A stretch of 64,000 bases of DNA from JAVBKV01 sp031553885 (GTDB lineage: Bacteria > Bacteroidota > Bacteroidia > Bacteroidales > Azobacteroidaceae), in the NCBI GenBank assembly GCA_031553885.1, contig JAVBKV010000001.1, forward strand, positions 1 through 64,000, read 5' to 3'. The stretch's first letter is position 1. Each line of letters begins with the position of its first letter. The notes under the pieces were generated by a model. That model was given only the letters and a program-made list of their open reading frames with translations, was not told where the DNA came from and ran no database searches. Positions 35,032-44,300 of this stretch are shown piece after piece. The translations under genes were made by a program, and so were the position numbers.

Positions 35032-36807
35032 ATGAAAAGAACTGCGTTCTGTTTTCTTATTTACGTTCTGTTGCTAGGGCGTACCGGTTTTTTGTTTTCT
35101 CAGAACATCTCCATATTGGGAAGATCCTACAGTGTCCAGGTAGTAAAAAATGAACAGGGAGTTGCAGGCACTACTTATAAAGAACTGAATGTTTCCGGAT
35201 TTCCTTTGAAAATTTTTGTATACGGTATCAATGTTACCAATCCGAATATGAGTATTGAAGCCTGGAAAGGGCAGAACCTGGTTTTTAAAACCAATACTCC
35301 TCTGGGTATTTCAAGAGGCAGGACGTATGCGAATCATCAGGTCCTGTCGGCTATAAACGGAGGATTTTATGTCATGAGCGGGGATTGGGCATCCGTACCG
35401 CTGAACGGTGATGTTGTCAATGGAGAATTGTATAAATCCCCTGCGCTGAGAGGCACCGACGAATTTGGTCCTTCCGTGGCATTTGATAAAAACAGCAGAC
35501 CTTTTGTCGGAGATCTTCAGTTTACCGGATCGGTAATAACATCCGGAGGGGCTTGTAAAATAACGGCTGTGAATAATCGCAGGTGGGAAAACGAACTGAT
35601 AGTGTATACATCCCGCTATGGAGCCAATACTCGGACGAATGCGGCAGGTACGGAAGTATTGGTTTCCCCCTTATTTGAAAAATGGGAAAACATTACGCAA
35701 TACAATAATGTCCGGTGTAAAGTGGAATCAAAATCAACTGCAGGTTCAATGACGATTCCAACCGGTAAAATCGTACTTTCCGGACATGGAACATCCCAGG
35801 CATTTCTGAATCAGTTGTCGGTGGGAGATGAGGTATATGTAAATCTCACCATTACCAAAGAATTATCTCCGGGCTTTGTTAAGAAAGGAGCTCAGACCTG
35901 GCCGTTGAACGGGGTCAATTCTACCCGGTGGACTGATTATCTGATCGTTTACAACTCTTCTATGGGCTTGAATACCGGTACTAATCCCTGGGGAACAGAA
36001 TTATTGGTTTCTCCGGCAGATGGCAGCTGGAATTCCCTGGGAGATCCCAATGGAGTCAGGTGCAAGGTGGAACAACTGACTAATTCGGGAAGTGGCGGCT
36101 CCATGGTGATTCCTAATGGCAAGCTTGTCTTATCGGGCCATGGTACGGCAAGTAGTTTCCTGGCAACGTTATCGGTCGGTGATGAGATTTATGTTCAGAT
36201 CCCGGAGTTTAGAAATAGTATCGGAGGACACCGGGTGGTATTAAATGCGGGAGTCGCGGCCCCGGCTACTACCGGTTCGGAAGATGTAGGTACGGCCCGG
36301 CATCCGCGTACAGCAGTCGGGTATTCAACGGATGGGAATCAGGTTTATTTTGTGGTTGTGGATGGTCGCAGTAGTGTTTCGGCAGGTGTGACTTCCAGGG
36401 AGTTATCAGATGTGATGACCTACCTGGGGTGCTCGTATGCCATCAACCTGGACGGAGGCGGTTCTTCCTGTATCGTTGTTAATGATGCAGTGAAAAACGT
36501 TCCCTCAGATGGAGCTGCCCGTGCTGTTACGGATGGGTTGTTTGCCGTTTATAAATCGACCCTGGTTCACAATCATAATTCCTGTACCATTCATGTTGAG
36601 GTTAACCTGGAAGATCCCGTGGTGGATTTGTATATAAACCTGTATAACAGCCAGGGAGAGAAAGTGGGCGAAATTTGCCGGCAGAAAAATGTGGCTCCCG
36701 GAAATTATACTTTCCGGTTTGACGGAACAACATTACCCCAGGGAAATTATTCCTATGAGGTGGTTTCGGATGAGGAGAGAACGACAGGGGCCTTTACATT
36801 GGACTGA
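35032..36807 (+). CDS. Phosphodiester glycosidase (NAGPA domain) family secreted protein
   Basis: A 591-residue protein with a signal peptide (ending FLFSQ). It carries the NAGPA fold shared with the enzyme that uncovers mannose-6-phosphate: SAINGGFYVMSGDW near residue 104, RHPRTAVGYSTDGNQVYFVV and the active-site-like YAINLDGGGSSCIVV near 473. Between the two NAGPA halves sit two consecutive copies of a module of about 90 residues (183-274 and 297-392; for example GKIVLSGHGTSQAFLNQLSV against GKLVLSGHGTASSFLATLSV). The C-terminal 85 residues resemble a FlgD/Ig-like beta domain (LYNSQGEKVGEI). It probably cleaves sugar phosphodiesters in envelope or dietary polymers. It converges with glsB, with four bases between the stops. 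Confidence 0.85.
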   Translation: MKRTAFCFLIYVLLLGRTGFLFSQNISILGRSYSVQVVKNEQGVAGTTYKELNVSGFPLKIFVYGINVTNPNMSIEAWKGQNLVFKTNTPLGISRGRTYANHQVLSAINGGFYVMSGDWASVPLNGDVVNGELYKSPALRGTDEFGPSVAFDKNSRPFVGDLQFTGSVITSGGACKITAVNNRRWENELIVYTSRYGANTRTNAAGTEVLVSPLFEKWENITQYNNVRCKVESKSTAGSMTIPTGKIVLSGHGTSQAFLNQLSVGDEVYVNLTITKELSPGFVKKGAQTWPLNGVNSTRWTDYLIVYNSSMGLNTGTNPWGTELLVSPADGSWNSLGDPNGVRCKVEQLTNSGSGGSMVIPNGKLVLSGHGTASSFLATLSVGDEIYVQIPEFRNSIGGHRVVLNAGVAAPATTGSEDVGTARHPRTAVGYSTDGNQVYFVVVDGRSSVSAGVTSRELSDVMTYLGCSYAINLDGGGSSCIVVNDAVKNVPSDGAARAVTDGLFAVYKSTLVHNHNSCTIHVEVNLEDPVVDLYINLYNSQGEKVGEICRQKNVAPGNYTFRFDGTTLPQGNYSYEVVSDEERTTGAFTLD

Positions 36808-36811
36808 TGGT

Positions 36812-37822
36812 TTACTTTCTCTCTGATGGATTGTTCTGGTAATAATTGCTGATAAATTCCCGTATCCGGTTCATGATTGCCCGGGAAGGTTTTTCCCTGA
36901 GAAATGATTCGATATGCCGTTTTTTCTTTTCTTCAAAAATCTCATTGATATCGATCAGTATACCGGTTTCTTCCACTTCGCCGAACAGGTCGTTGATGGC
37001 GGTTCCGAATACCCGCATATTGGGGGAAAGGCTCATGTAGGCATTGACTAAGGGGGGGATGTTGATCCCGAACTTCCGGACTTCGTAGTTCAGGATTTTA
37101 TAATCTTCTTTGTAATTTCCCCTGTAGAAAAGCTGTTTCATTTTTTCTGTGTCCGTATGTGTTTGTAACGGAATGATAGGGGTGACCAACCGTTCAGGAT
37201 CGGGAAAATAAGTATTGAGGAAGTACAGGATCATGTTTCTGGCCTCCTGATTGTAATTATTATACATGGTTACTTTCCCGAAATAATACTGCAGGTTGGG
37301 ATCGATGACAGAAAGTGCAGCCAGCCCGTCCCAAAGGTTATCCAGGGCGAAGAGTCCTTTAGAGCCGAATTTGGTGGACTGGTAATCCAGTGATACGAAT
37401 GACCGGCCCAATTCCACTGTTCTCGGTAGGTACTTGTTTATGAACTGTTCCGAGAAATGGAATAACTCTGCAGTCGCCAGATTCTCCGGTTGGCCGTTTT
37501 CGTTAAAAAGGACCTCGTTTCCGCAAAGAAAACGATAGCCTCCCAGAATCTCCTCTTCTTCCGGATCCCAGACAATTAATTGCCGGTACGGATTTTCCAT
37601 CGTATCGAAGATGTCGATATCGCTATCCATCCCGGTTCCGCCTCCATAGTAACGAAATGCCACTTCGCGTAAGCGTCCGACTTCCTTCATCAGGTTAGGA
37701 GCATTATGCGCATTAAACAGGTATATTTCGTTTCCGGATTTATTTGTTTTCCGGAGTAGTTTATCCTTAGTTAATTCTGACCTGAGAAGCTGTCTGTCTA
37801 ATTTAGGAGTGATCTCTTCCAT
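36812..37822 (-). CDS. glsB: GlsB-like N-acyltransferase (glycine lipid synthesis)
   Basis: A 336-residue GNAT-fold acyltransferase related to ornithine-lipid OlsB and to the glycine-lipid N-acyltransferase GlsB of Bacteroides. The family segments REVAFRYYGGGTGMDSDIDI, LIVWDPEEEEILGGYRFLCG and the ELGRSFVSLDYQ motif are all present. It would attach a 3-hydroxy-fatty acyl chain from acyl-ACP to glycine at the inner membrane. The gene follows the putative O-acyltransferase gene by 28 bases, making a two-gene operon that could produce the whole diacylated lipid. The amino acid acceptor is inferred from the phylum. Confidence 0.8.
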   Translation of the reverse strand: MEEITPKLDRQLLRSELTKDKLLRKTNKSGNEIYLFNAHNAPNLMKEVGRLREVAFRYYGGGTGMDSDIDIFDTMENPYRQLIVWDPEEEEILGGYRFLCGNEVLFNENGQPENLATAELFHFSEQFINKYLPRTVELGRSFVSLDYQSTKFGSKGLFALDNLWDGLAALSVIDPNLQYYFGKVTMYNNYNQEARNMILYFLNTYFPDPERLVTPIIPLQTHTDTEKMKQLFYRGNYKEDYKILNYEVRKFGINIPPLVNAYMSLSPNMRVFGTAINDLFGEVEETGILIDINEIFEEKKKRHIESFLREKPSRAIMNRIREFISNYYQNNPSERK

Positions 37823-37850
37823 GCAATACCTTCTTCTAAGTTTCTCTTTC

Positions 37851-38678
37851 TTATCCTTCTGTGTCGTATACGTTGTTTTTTACCCATTCGGCCCATTCCT
37901 GAGGACTCTTGGATGTGTCAAATGTCTGCCAGGGAATGGGTTTGCTGAAATGAATGGTAAAGGAGGAACCCTTTGCTTTGAACATTTCACGGGGCAAAAA
38001 TAACATTTCTATGTTAAATTTGATGCCTAATGCCTTTCTAAAATTTGCCAGACGGTAAAAGAATTTGGAATTCCGGGCTTCAAAATATACGGGAATGACA
38101 TCTCGTTGGTACTCTATTGCCTTGATTATAAACATTTTTTTCCATTCCAAGTCGCGGATCTTACCTCGTTGTTTCCGGGAACAAAGTCCGGCTGGAAAAG
38201 TGATGATTTGATTTTCAGAGGCGAAAGCGTCATTGATAGCCTGTGCTCCTCTTTTGGCTTGTGATCCGTGTTTGTTGATCGGTACAAAAATAGTTTGCAG
38301 AGGCTTAATGAAGTACAGAATATCATTGACCAGGTATCGGATCTTTTTATCATACATGGAACCCAGCAACGCAGACAGACAAATGCCATCGAGACCTCCC
38401 AGCGGGTGATTGGAAACAAAAATGTATTTTTTTCCCGGAGAAGGAATGTTCTCTTTTCCTTCGATGTGAAGCGTAATGTCGAAATATTGTACAGCATTCT
38501 GCATGAAATCCACTCCTGTGGCATTGCCGTTTTTTATTAAAAAATCGTTTAAGCCTTTTTCGTGAATAAGTCTTGATAGCCAGTGAATTAAAAATCCCGG
38601 AATCTTTCCGGAATGCTTTGGCGCTTTTTCCCGGATGATCTGATAAAGATTAATTTGAAAAACATTCTCTGCTTGCAT
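37851..38678 (-). CDS. glsA: GlsA-like O-acyltransferase (PlsC fold)
   Basis: A 275-residue membrane-associated acyltransferase of the lysophospholipid acyltransferase superfamily. The catalytic His-Asp motif is present as SNHPLGGLDG; five residues, not four, separate His and Asp. The substrate motifs FPAGLCSRKQRGKI and VIPVYFEARNSKFFYRLANF also fit. Pairing with the GNAT-type gene downstream argues for the second step of glycine-lipid synthesis rather than phosphatidic acid synthesis. A strong promoter lies upstream. A general 1-acylglycerol-3-phosphate acyltransferase is the main alternative. Confidence 0.8.
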   Translation of the reverse strand: MQAENVFQINLYQIIREKAPKHSGKIPGFLIHWLSRLIHEKGLNDFLIKNGNATGVDFMQNAVQYFDITLHIEGKENIPSPGKKYIFVSNHPLGGLDGICLSALLGSMYDKKIRYLVNDILYFIKPLQTIFVPINKHGSQAKRGAQAINDAFASENQIITFPAGLCSRKQRGKIRDLEWKKMFIIKAIEYQRDVIPVYFEARNSKFFYRLANFRKALGIKFNIEMLFLPREMFKAKGSSFTIHFSKPIPWQTFDTSKSPQEWAEWVKNNVYDTEG

Positions 38679-38700
38679 GTTGTTATATAATAATGATATG

Positions 38701-38730
38701 CAAAGGTACGTTTTTTCTTCTTTGTTTCAA
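38701..38730 (-). promoter_or_regulatory. Promoter of the gls operon
   Basis: The minus strand has TTG (38730-38728), 19 bases, then TACCTTTG (38708-38701), close to the full Bacteroidetes consensus, 22 bases before the glsA start codon. Confidence 0.6.
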
Positions 38731-38747
38731 GACTTGAAGAATATACT

Positions 38748-38755
38748 TACATTTG
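38748..38755 (+). promoter_or_regulatory. Possible -7 box for the small lipoprotein gene
   Basis: TACATTTG matches TAnnTTTG 43 bases before the start at 38799. The nearest TTTG (38721-38724) is 23 bases upstream, slightly too far for the consensus. Confidence 0.4.
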
Positions 38756-38798
38756 CAGTTTTGTTCTTGACTATAAATAAAAAATAAATGATGTACGT

Positions 38799-39329
38799 AT
38801 GAAAACAATTATTTCGTTGGTAAGTGTTTTTTTGTTTTTTGGATTAACTTCATGTAAATCAGAGAAAAAGAACACCGAACAGGAGCCTGTTGTCGTGGAA
38901 GAAACGATCCTTGAAGAAATTCCGGCCTCGGTTTCCGTAGATTTCAAAGAGTTAAATGGTTATTTTGTTAAAAACCGGTATGAGCAAAAAGGTGAAATAG
39001 ATTTGGTTACTCTGGTGAATAAGGATCAGTTGAAAGACGATTTTGGAATCGCTAAAACCATGACAAACAAGGTCGATACGGTTAATTTTGACTCAGAATT
39101 TGTTATTAGCCTTATCTCTCAACAAACAGACCTGAAAACCGATATCAAGGTTGATAGAATCGAAATGGCAGGTGATGTTTTGAGTGTTCATGCATCTGTA
39201 ACACATGGAGAAAAGCAAACTTTTACATCCAGACCTGCTATTCTGGTAGCCGTGTCAAAGGATCCGGGAATCAAAAATGTTGAGTTGTATGTAAACGAAG
39301 AAAAGAAGTCTTCGAACAATTTACCTTGA
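38799..39329 (+). CDS. Small lipoprotein of unknown function
   Basis: A 176-residue lipoprotein: signal MKTIISLVSVFLFFGLTSC, then a Glu/Lys-rich linker (KSEKKNTEQEPVVVEETILE) and a compact alpha/beta domain (VDFKELNGYFVKNRYEQKGE; LVTLVNKDQLKDDFGIAKTM) ending in beta strands. The spacing of SKDPGIKNVELYVNEEK suggests a stand-alone periplasmic binding fold. I recognise no family. It has its own probable promoter and is followed by another promoter, so it is monocistronic. Confidence 0.75.
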   Translation: MKTIISLVSVFLFFGLTSCKSEKKNTEQEPVVVEETILEEIPASVSVDFKELNGYFVKNRYEQKGEIDLVTLVNKDQLKDDFGIAKTMTNKVDTVNFDSEFVISLISQQTDLKTDIKVDRIEMAGDVLSVHASVTHGEKQTFTSRPAILVAVSKDPGIKNVELYVNEEKKSSNNLP

Positions 39330-39354
39330 AAATTGGTTTTTTTTCCTATCTTTG
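39326..39354 (+). promoter_or_regulatory. Promoter of the NigD-like/smpB/metH gene run
   Basis: TTG at 39326-39328, an 18-base spacer and TATCTTTG at 39347-39354 give a near-consensus Bacteroidetes promoter. The start lies at the end of the preceding lipoprotein gene, and the leader to the NigD-like ATG at 39493 is about 130 bases. Confidence 0.6.
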
Positions 39355-39492
39355 CGAATTGTTTCATAATTAATGTACCCCCGATGCAACGTTTTTTGTT
39401 TTGTTGCATTTAATATTTATTATTGGAAACACTAATGAATATGAATTATTATGAAAACAGAATGTTTTAATCATGTAAAGAAGGAAAGAAAA

Positions 39493-40275
39493 ATGATGAA
39501 AAGACAAGGATTATTAATCGTATCGTTCGTTTTTTTAACGGTAGGTTTGGTGGGTTGCTTGGGAGATGGCGGATATAAAGAGACTTTTGGTGAAGTTCCC
39601 AGTGTGATATCTATGGATTCCTATACGGGAAGCTTGTTGATAGATAACTATGTTGGATTCGGTTCCGTATATGCCCCGGAGTTAAATAACAGAGCTGATA
39701 TTTCCGTAGGAGATTGCGGTTTCTCTTATTTTACTATCGATGAAGATAGTCAGGTAAAAGGTTCCAGTTATTATACGGCTACGAGTGTTACCTGGGTTCC
39801 GGTCGGACAAACGGAAGTTTTCCCTTATTCGGGTGTAATGCCGAACCTGGGAAAGGATACGATGGCTGTTTGTTCCATTTATCCTCCTGATAGTTACGGC
39901 AGGGTTACTTTACTGAGAAACAAAATGTTTTTGACTTGTTCTCATGACAATATTCCCAACGATCGTAAGTATATCTATCGGTTGGCATGGAAAACCGACA
40001 TGACAGCGGCAATTGATTCGATGTTTTTAGTGGCTGAAGCAACAAATGACGGAACGGCTTCTACAATAGGAAATTATAGAATTCCGTGTGCCATTGATAT
40101 GAGTGCTTTCACTTATTCGACGGCAACAAAAGACACTATGATAAACGACATTAAATGCCGGATCGGAAGAACGAACCTGATGTATCAAACGGGATTTGAT
40201 AAAGATAAAAAACCGGTGTTCAAGCCGCATTCAATCAATCCATTGATTATTATTAGCCCGGTAATAGAAGAATAA
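39493..40275 (+). CDS. NigD-like lipoprotein
   Basis: A 260-residue lipoprotein (VGLVGCLGDGGY lipobox). I start it at ATG 39493, after AAGGAAAG, rather than at the ATG at 39451, because that places the signal peptide at the N-terminus. An N-terminal OB-like domain and a C-terminal beta-sandwich fit the NigD-like family of Bacteroidetes (the name comes from the nigrescin bacteriocin cluster of Prevotella). Known members have no defined activity. It lies 14 bases before the YIP1-like gene, at the head of a run that continues through smpB and metH. Confidence 0.75.
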   Translation: MMKRQGLLIVSFVFLTVGLVGCLGDGGYKETFGEVPSVISMDSYTGSLLIDNYVGFGSVYAPELNNRADISVGDCGFSYFTIDEDSQVKGSSYYTATSVTWVPVGQTEVFPYSGVMPNLGKDTMAVCSIYPPDSYGRVTLLRNKMFLTCSHDNIPNDRKYIYRLAWKTDMTAAIDSMFLVAEATNDGTASTIGNYRIPCAIDMSAFTYSTATKDTMINDIKCRIGRTNLMYQTGFDKDKKPVFKPHSINPLIIISPVIEE

Positions 40276-40289
40276 AACTAAATACCTTC

Positions 40290-40859
40290 ATGCTGAAAGG
40301 ACTTTTTGGACTGCTTTTCAGTATCATATACCAGCCTTCCAAGGCTTGGAATATGCTGTCGGAAAAGCAGGAAACAGACAATGAGAATTTTTTTAAGAGC
40401 TATTTTTACCCCTTGCTGGGTATAATAGCTCTCTTCTCTTTTCTGGGTGTTTTCTTTACCCGGAAAGAGTTTGAGGTACAATTAGCGTTGAAAAATGCAA
40501 TCAGTCTGCTGATCGCTGTTTATGCCGGGTTGTACCTGGCATCTTATTTATTGTCGGAATTCCGGTTCCGCTACCTGGGGAAAGAAAAAGATCTGAAATT
40601 GTGCCAGCGTTTTGTGGGATATGCTTCCGCCATAGTTTATGCCTTGTATCTCGTACTGTCGTTTTTCCCCGAATTCTTTTTCCTGAAAATCTTTTTATTG
40701 TACACGGTATATATCGTTTGGGAAGGTGCTACTTCTTATATGGGGGTGGAAGAAAAACATAAATTGAAATTTACCCTGCTGGCCAGCGTCATCATCATCC
40801 TTTGTCCTTTCCTGATTGAGAAAATAACGTTCATGCTGATGCCCGGATTGAGGGCTTAA
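40290..40859 (+). CDS. YIP1-like multi-pass membrane protein
   Basis: A 189-residue inner-membrane protein with about five hydrophobic helices (LLGIIALFSFLGVFF, LLIAVYAGLYLASYLL, AIVYALYLVLSFFPEFFFL, LLYTVYIVWEGA, LLASVIIILCPFLI). The opening GLLFSIIYQPSKAWNMLSEK is typical of bacterial YIP1-domain proteins. Function is unknown in bacteria. It lies between the NigD-like gene and smpB with gaps of 14 and 13 bases. Confidence 0.75.
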   Translation: MLKGLFGLLFSIIYQPSKAWNMLSEKQETDNENFFKSYFYPLLGIIALFSFLGVFFTRKEFEVQLALKNAISLLIAVYAGLYLASYLLSEFRFRYLGKEKDLKLCQRFVGYASAIVYALYLVLSFFPEFFFLKIFLLYTVYIVWEGATSYMGVEEKHKLKFTLLASVIIILCPFLIEKITFMLMPGLRA

Positions 40860-40872
40860 TCCACTACTTGAC

Positions 40873-41328
40873 ATGTCACAGCCTAATCATATATTGATCA
40901 AAAATAAAAGGGCTTCCTTTGATTATGAGTTCCTGGAAACGTTTGTAGCCGGACTGGTACTGACCGGTACGGAAATCAAATCCATCCGTCTGGGAAAAGC
41001 CAGCCTGGTAGATACGTATTGTATAATCATTAATGGGGAGTTATGGGTGAAGAATATGTATATTGCCGAATATTTTTATGGCACTTACAATAACCATGAA
41101 GCCCGCAGGGAGCGTAAGCTGCTTCTAAACAGAAAGGAATTGAACAAAATCGAACGATATTCCAAAGATACCGGTTTTACAATTATTCCGACCAGGATGT
41201 TTATCAATGAAAAAGGACTCGCCAAAATCGTGATTGCTGTGGCTAAAGGAAAAAAAATGTACGATAAACGTCAATCCATTAAAGAACGGGATGATAAACG
41301 GGATATGGACCGGGCGTTTAAAAAATAA
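40873..41328 (+). CDS. smpB: SsrA-binding protein SmpB
   Basis: A 151-residue protein that binds tmRNA during rescue of stalled ribosomes. The family landmarks are IKNKRASFDYEFLETFVAGLVLTGTEIKS, which begins the OB fold, GELWVKNMYIAEY, RKLLLNRKEL and the lysine-rich C-terminal tail ending DKRDMDRAFKK, which acts in the mRNA channel. Length is standard. No tmRNA gene is in this window. Four bases separate it from metH. Confidence 0.96.
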   Translation: MSQPNHILIKNKRASFDYEFLETFVAGLVLTGTEIKSIRLGKASLVDTYCIIINGELWVKNMYIAEYFYGTYNNHEARRERKLLLNRKELNKIERYSKDTGFTIIPTRMFINEKGLAKIVIAVAKGKKMYDKRQSIKERDDKRDMDRAFKK

Positions 41329-41332
41329 AAGG

Positions 41333-44300
41333 ATGAAAACGATAGAACAATTGTTGAAAGAACGGATCCTGATTCTTGACGGAGCCATGGGAACGATGAT
41401 TCAACAGTATAACCTGAAAGAAGAGGATTACCGGGGAACCCGGTTTGCCGATATTGGTTGCCTGGTAAAAGGGAATAACGATATGCTGAGTATTACCCAG
41501 CCTCAGATTATCCGGAAAATTCATGCTCAATACCTGGATGCAGGAGCAGATATTATCGAAACCAATTCTTTCAGTTCGAATACTATTTCCATGGCCGATT
41601 ATGGCATGGAGCATTATGTCAGGGAGTTGAATCTTGAAGCTGCCCGGATTGCCCGCGAAACGGCCGACCGGTATACGGCACTGACTCCGGATAAACCTCG
41701 TTTTGTTGCCGGGTCTGTCGGTCCGACAAACAAAACGGCTTCTATTTCTCCGGATGTTTCCAATCCGGCATTCCGCAATATTACTTTTGATGAGTTATGC
41801 ATTGCCTTTAAGGAGCAGATCGATGCCCTGATCGAAGGTGGTATCGATGTTTTATTGATAGAAACGGCATTCGATACCTTGAATGTAAAAGCTACCCTGA
41901 TGGCAGCCGGACAATCCATGAGGGAGTCCGGAAAAGAAATACCTGTCATGCTGTCTTTTACACTGGCTGGTAAGAGTGGTCGTCTGCTTTCCGGACAAAC
42001 ACTGGATGCAGCGTTGGCTTCGGTATCTCATGTCCGTTTGCTTTCTGTCGGGCTGAATTGTTCGTTCGGTGCTGCTGAGATGAAGTCTTTTCTGAAAGAA
42101 CTGGGGCGAATAGCTCCTTGCTACATAAGCGCTTATCCTAATGCGGGACTTCCGAACAGCCTGGGACAATATGACGAGACTCCGGAAAAAATGGCCGGAC
42201 AAATACGTGAATACATCGACGAAGGGCTGGTTAATATTCTGGGCGGATGTTGCGGAACTACTCCGGCGCATATCGCCTGTTATGAGAATCTGGTCCGGGG
42301 AGCTAAACCACATGTTCCGGCGCCTCTCAATCCAAATCTTATTCTTTCAGGGTTAGATGCCCTGGAAATCACTCCTGAAAGTAATTTTATCAATATCGGA
42401 GAAAGGTGTAACGTTGCCGGCTCCCGCAAATTCCTGCGGCTGATTAAAGAAAAAAAGTACGAAGAAGCCTTGGGTATTGCCCGCAAACAGGTGGAAGACG
42501 GTGCTCTGGTCCTGGACATCAATGTAGATGACGGCTTGTTGGACGGAGTACATGAAATGACGACATTCCTTCACCTGATCGCTTCCGAGCCGGATATAGC
42601 ACGTGTACCTGTAATGATCGACAGTTCAGACTGGAATATCATTGAAGCGGGACTGAAATGCCTGCAGGGTAAGGCCATTGTCAATTCAATCAGCCTGAAA
42701 GAAGGGGAAGCCGATTTCCTTAAAAAAGCCCGTCTGGTCCGCGAATACGGAGCGGCCGTAATTGCTATGGCTTTTGATGAGAAAGGCCAAGCGGATACCT
42801 TTGAACGTAAAATTGAAATTTGTGCCCGGGAATATAAACTCCTTGTAGAGGAAGTGGACTTCAAACCCTCGGATGTTATTTTTGATCCGAATATATTGGC
42901 TGTAGCCACCGGGATCGAAGAACATGCTGAATACGGACAGGCTTTTATCCGGGCGACCGGATGGATCAAACAACACCTGCCGGGAGCTAAGGTGAGCGGA
43001 GGGATCAGTAACCTGTCGTTCTCTTTCCGGGGTAATGATTACCTGAGAGAAGCGATGCATGCCGTTTTCCTGTATCACAACATCCGGCAGGGAATGGATA
43101 TGGGAATCGTAAATCCCTCTTCTTCCATTACTTATCAGGATGTTCCGCAGGAACTCCTGACGTTGATTGAAGATGTGCTCTTCAATAGCGATCCGCATGC
43201 CGCCGAAAGACTTATTGAGTATGCTCAGCAAAGCAATGAGAAGCTGAGCAGGCAGGAAGAAAAACAAGAGGAATGGAGGTCGCTTTCCCTGGAGGAACGG
43301 TTGCAATATGCCCTGGTCAAAGGAATCGGTGATTACCTGGAAGAGGACCTGGCTGAAGCGCTCCGGGTGTATTCTCAACCGATCGATATCATCGATCGTC
43401 CCCTGATGGATGGGATGAATAAAGTCGGTACCTTGTTCGGCGAAGTAAAAATGTTCCTGCCTCAGGTGGTAAAAACGGCCCGGACCATGAAAAAAGCAGT
43501 GTCCATCCTGCAGCCTGCTATTGAAGCTACACAAAAGGGAGAGGGAGGCAAGGCCGGAAAAATACTGATGGCAACCGTCAAGGGCGACGTACACGACATC
43601 GGCAAGAATATTACCGGAGTGGTTCTTTCTTGTAACAATTACGAAATTATCGATATCGGGGTAATGGTTCCCCCGGAAGAAATTATTCGCCAGGCCAGGT
43701 TGTACCAGGTGGATGTGATCGGTTTGAGCGGATTGATTACTCCCTCCCTGCAGGAAATGTCGTTTATGGCTTCCGAACTGGAACGGGAAGGTTTTTCCAT
43801 TCCCTTGCTGATTGGAGGGGCTACCACTTCCAAACTGCATACCGCATTGAAGATAGATCCTTTGTATCACGGTCCGGTAGTGTATGTGAAAGATGCTTCC
43901 CAGGCAGTTCCGGTGGCGAATCAATTGTTGAATCCGGAAACGAAAGAGCGCTACACCCGGGATGTGAAGGAAAATTACTCTGCTCTGCGTGAAAAACGGG
44001 AGCCTGCGCCGGAATTAGTTTCTTTGAAATATGCCCGGAATCATCCATTTGTGATTGATTGGACGGATTATGAGCCTGTAAAACCGGCCTTTGAAGGTAG
44101 CATGGTCATCGATCATATTCCGGTACGAAAAATTATTCCATACATTGATTGGATGTTCTTCCTGGTCGCCTGGAAATTTTCCGCTAAATATGCAGCTTAT
44201 ACCCGGATGGAAAATGAAGAATCCAGAAAAGCCTGGATCAATTCTTTTCCGGCAGATGAAGTAGCAAAAGTAGAAGAGGCGATCCGGCTGATGAAAGACG

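Noticed and set aside
41234..41332. N-terminal extension of MetH overlapping smpB
   Set aside because: The extra 33 residues read smpB in another frame; MKTIEQLL at 41333 is a standard MetH start.
41200..41333. Cobalamin riboswitch ahead of metH
   Set aside because: Only four bases separate smpB and metH, and no B12-box sequence was seen in the region.
42686..43924. Long open frame antisense to metH
   Set aside because: It mirrors the codon pattern of metH, has no plausible start context, and its product (rich in His, Phe and Ser) looks like a shadow.
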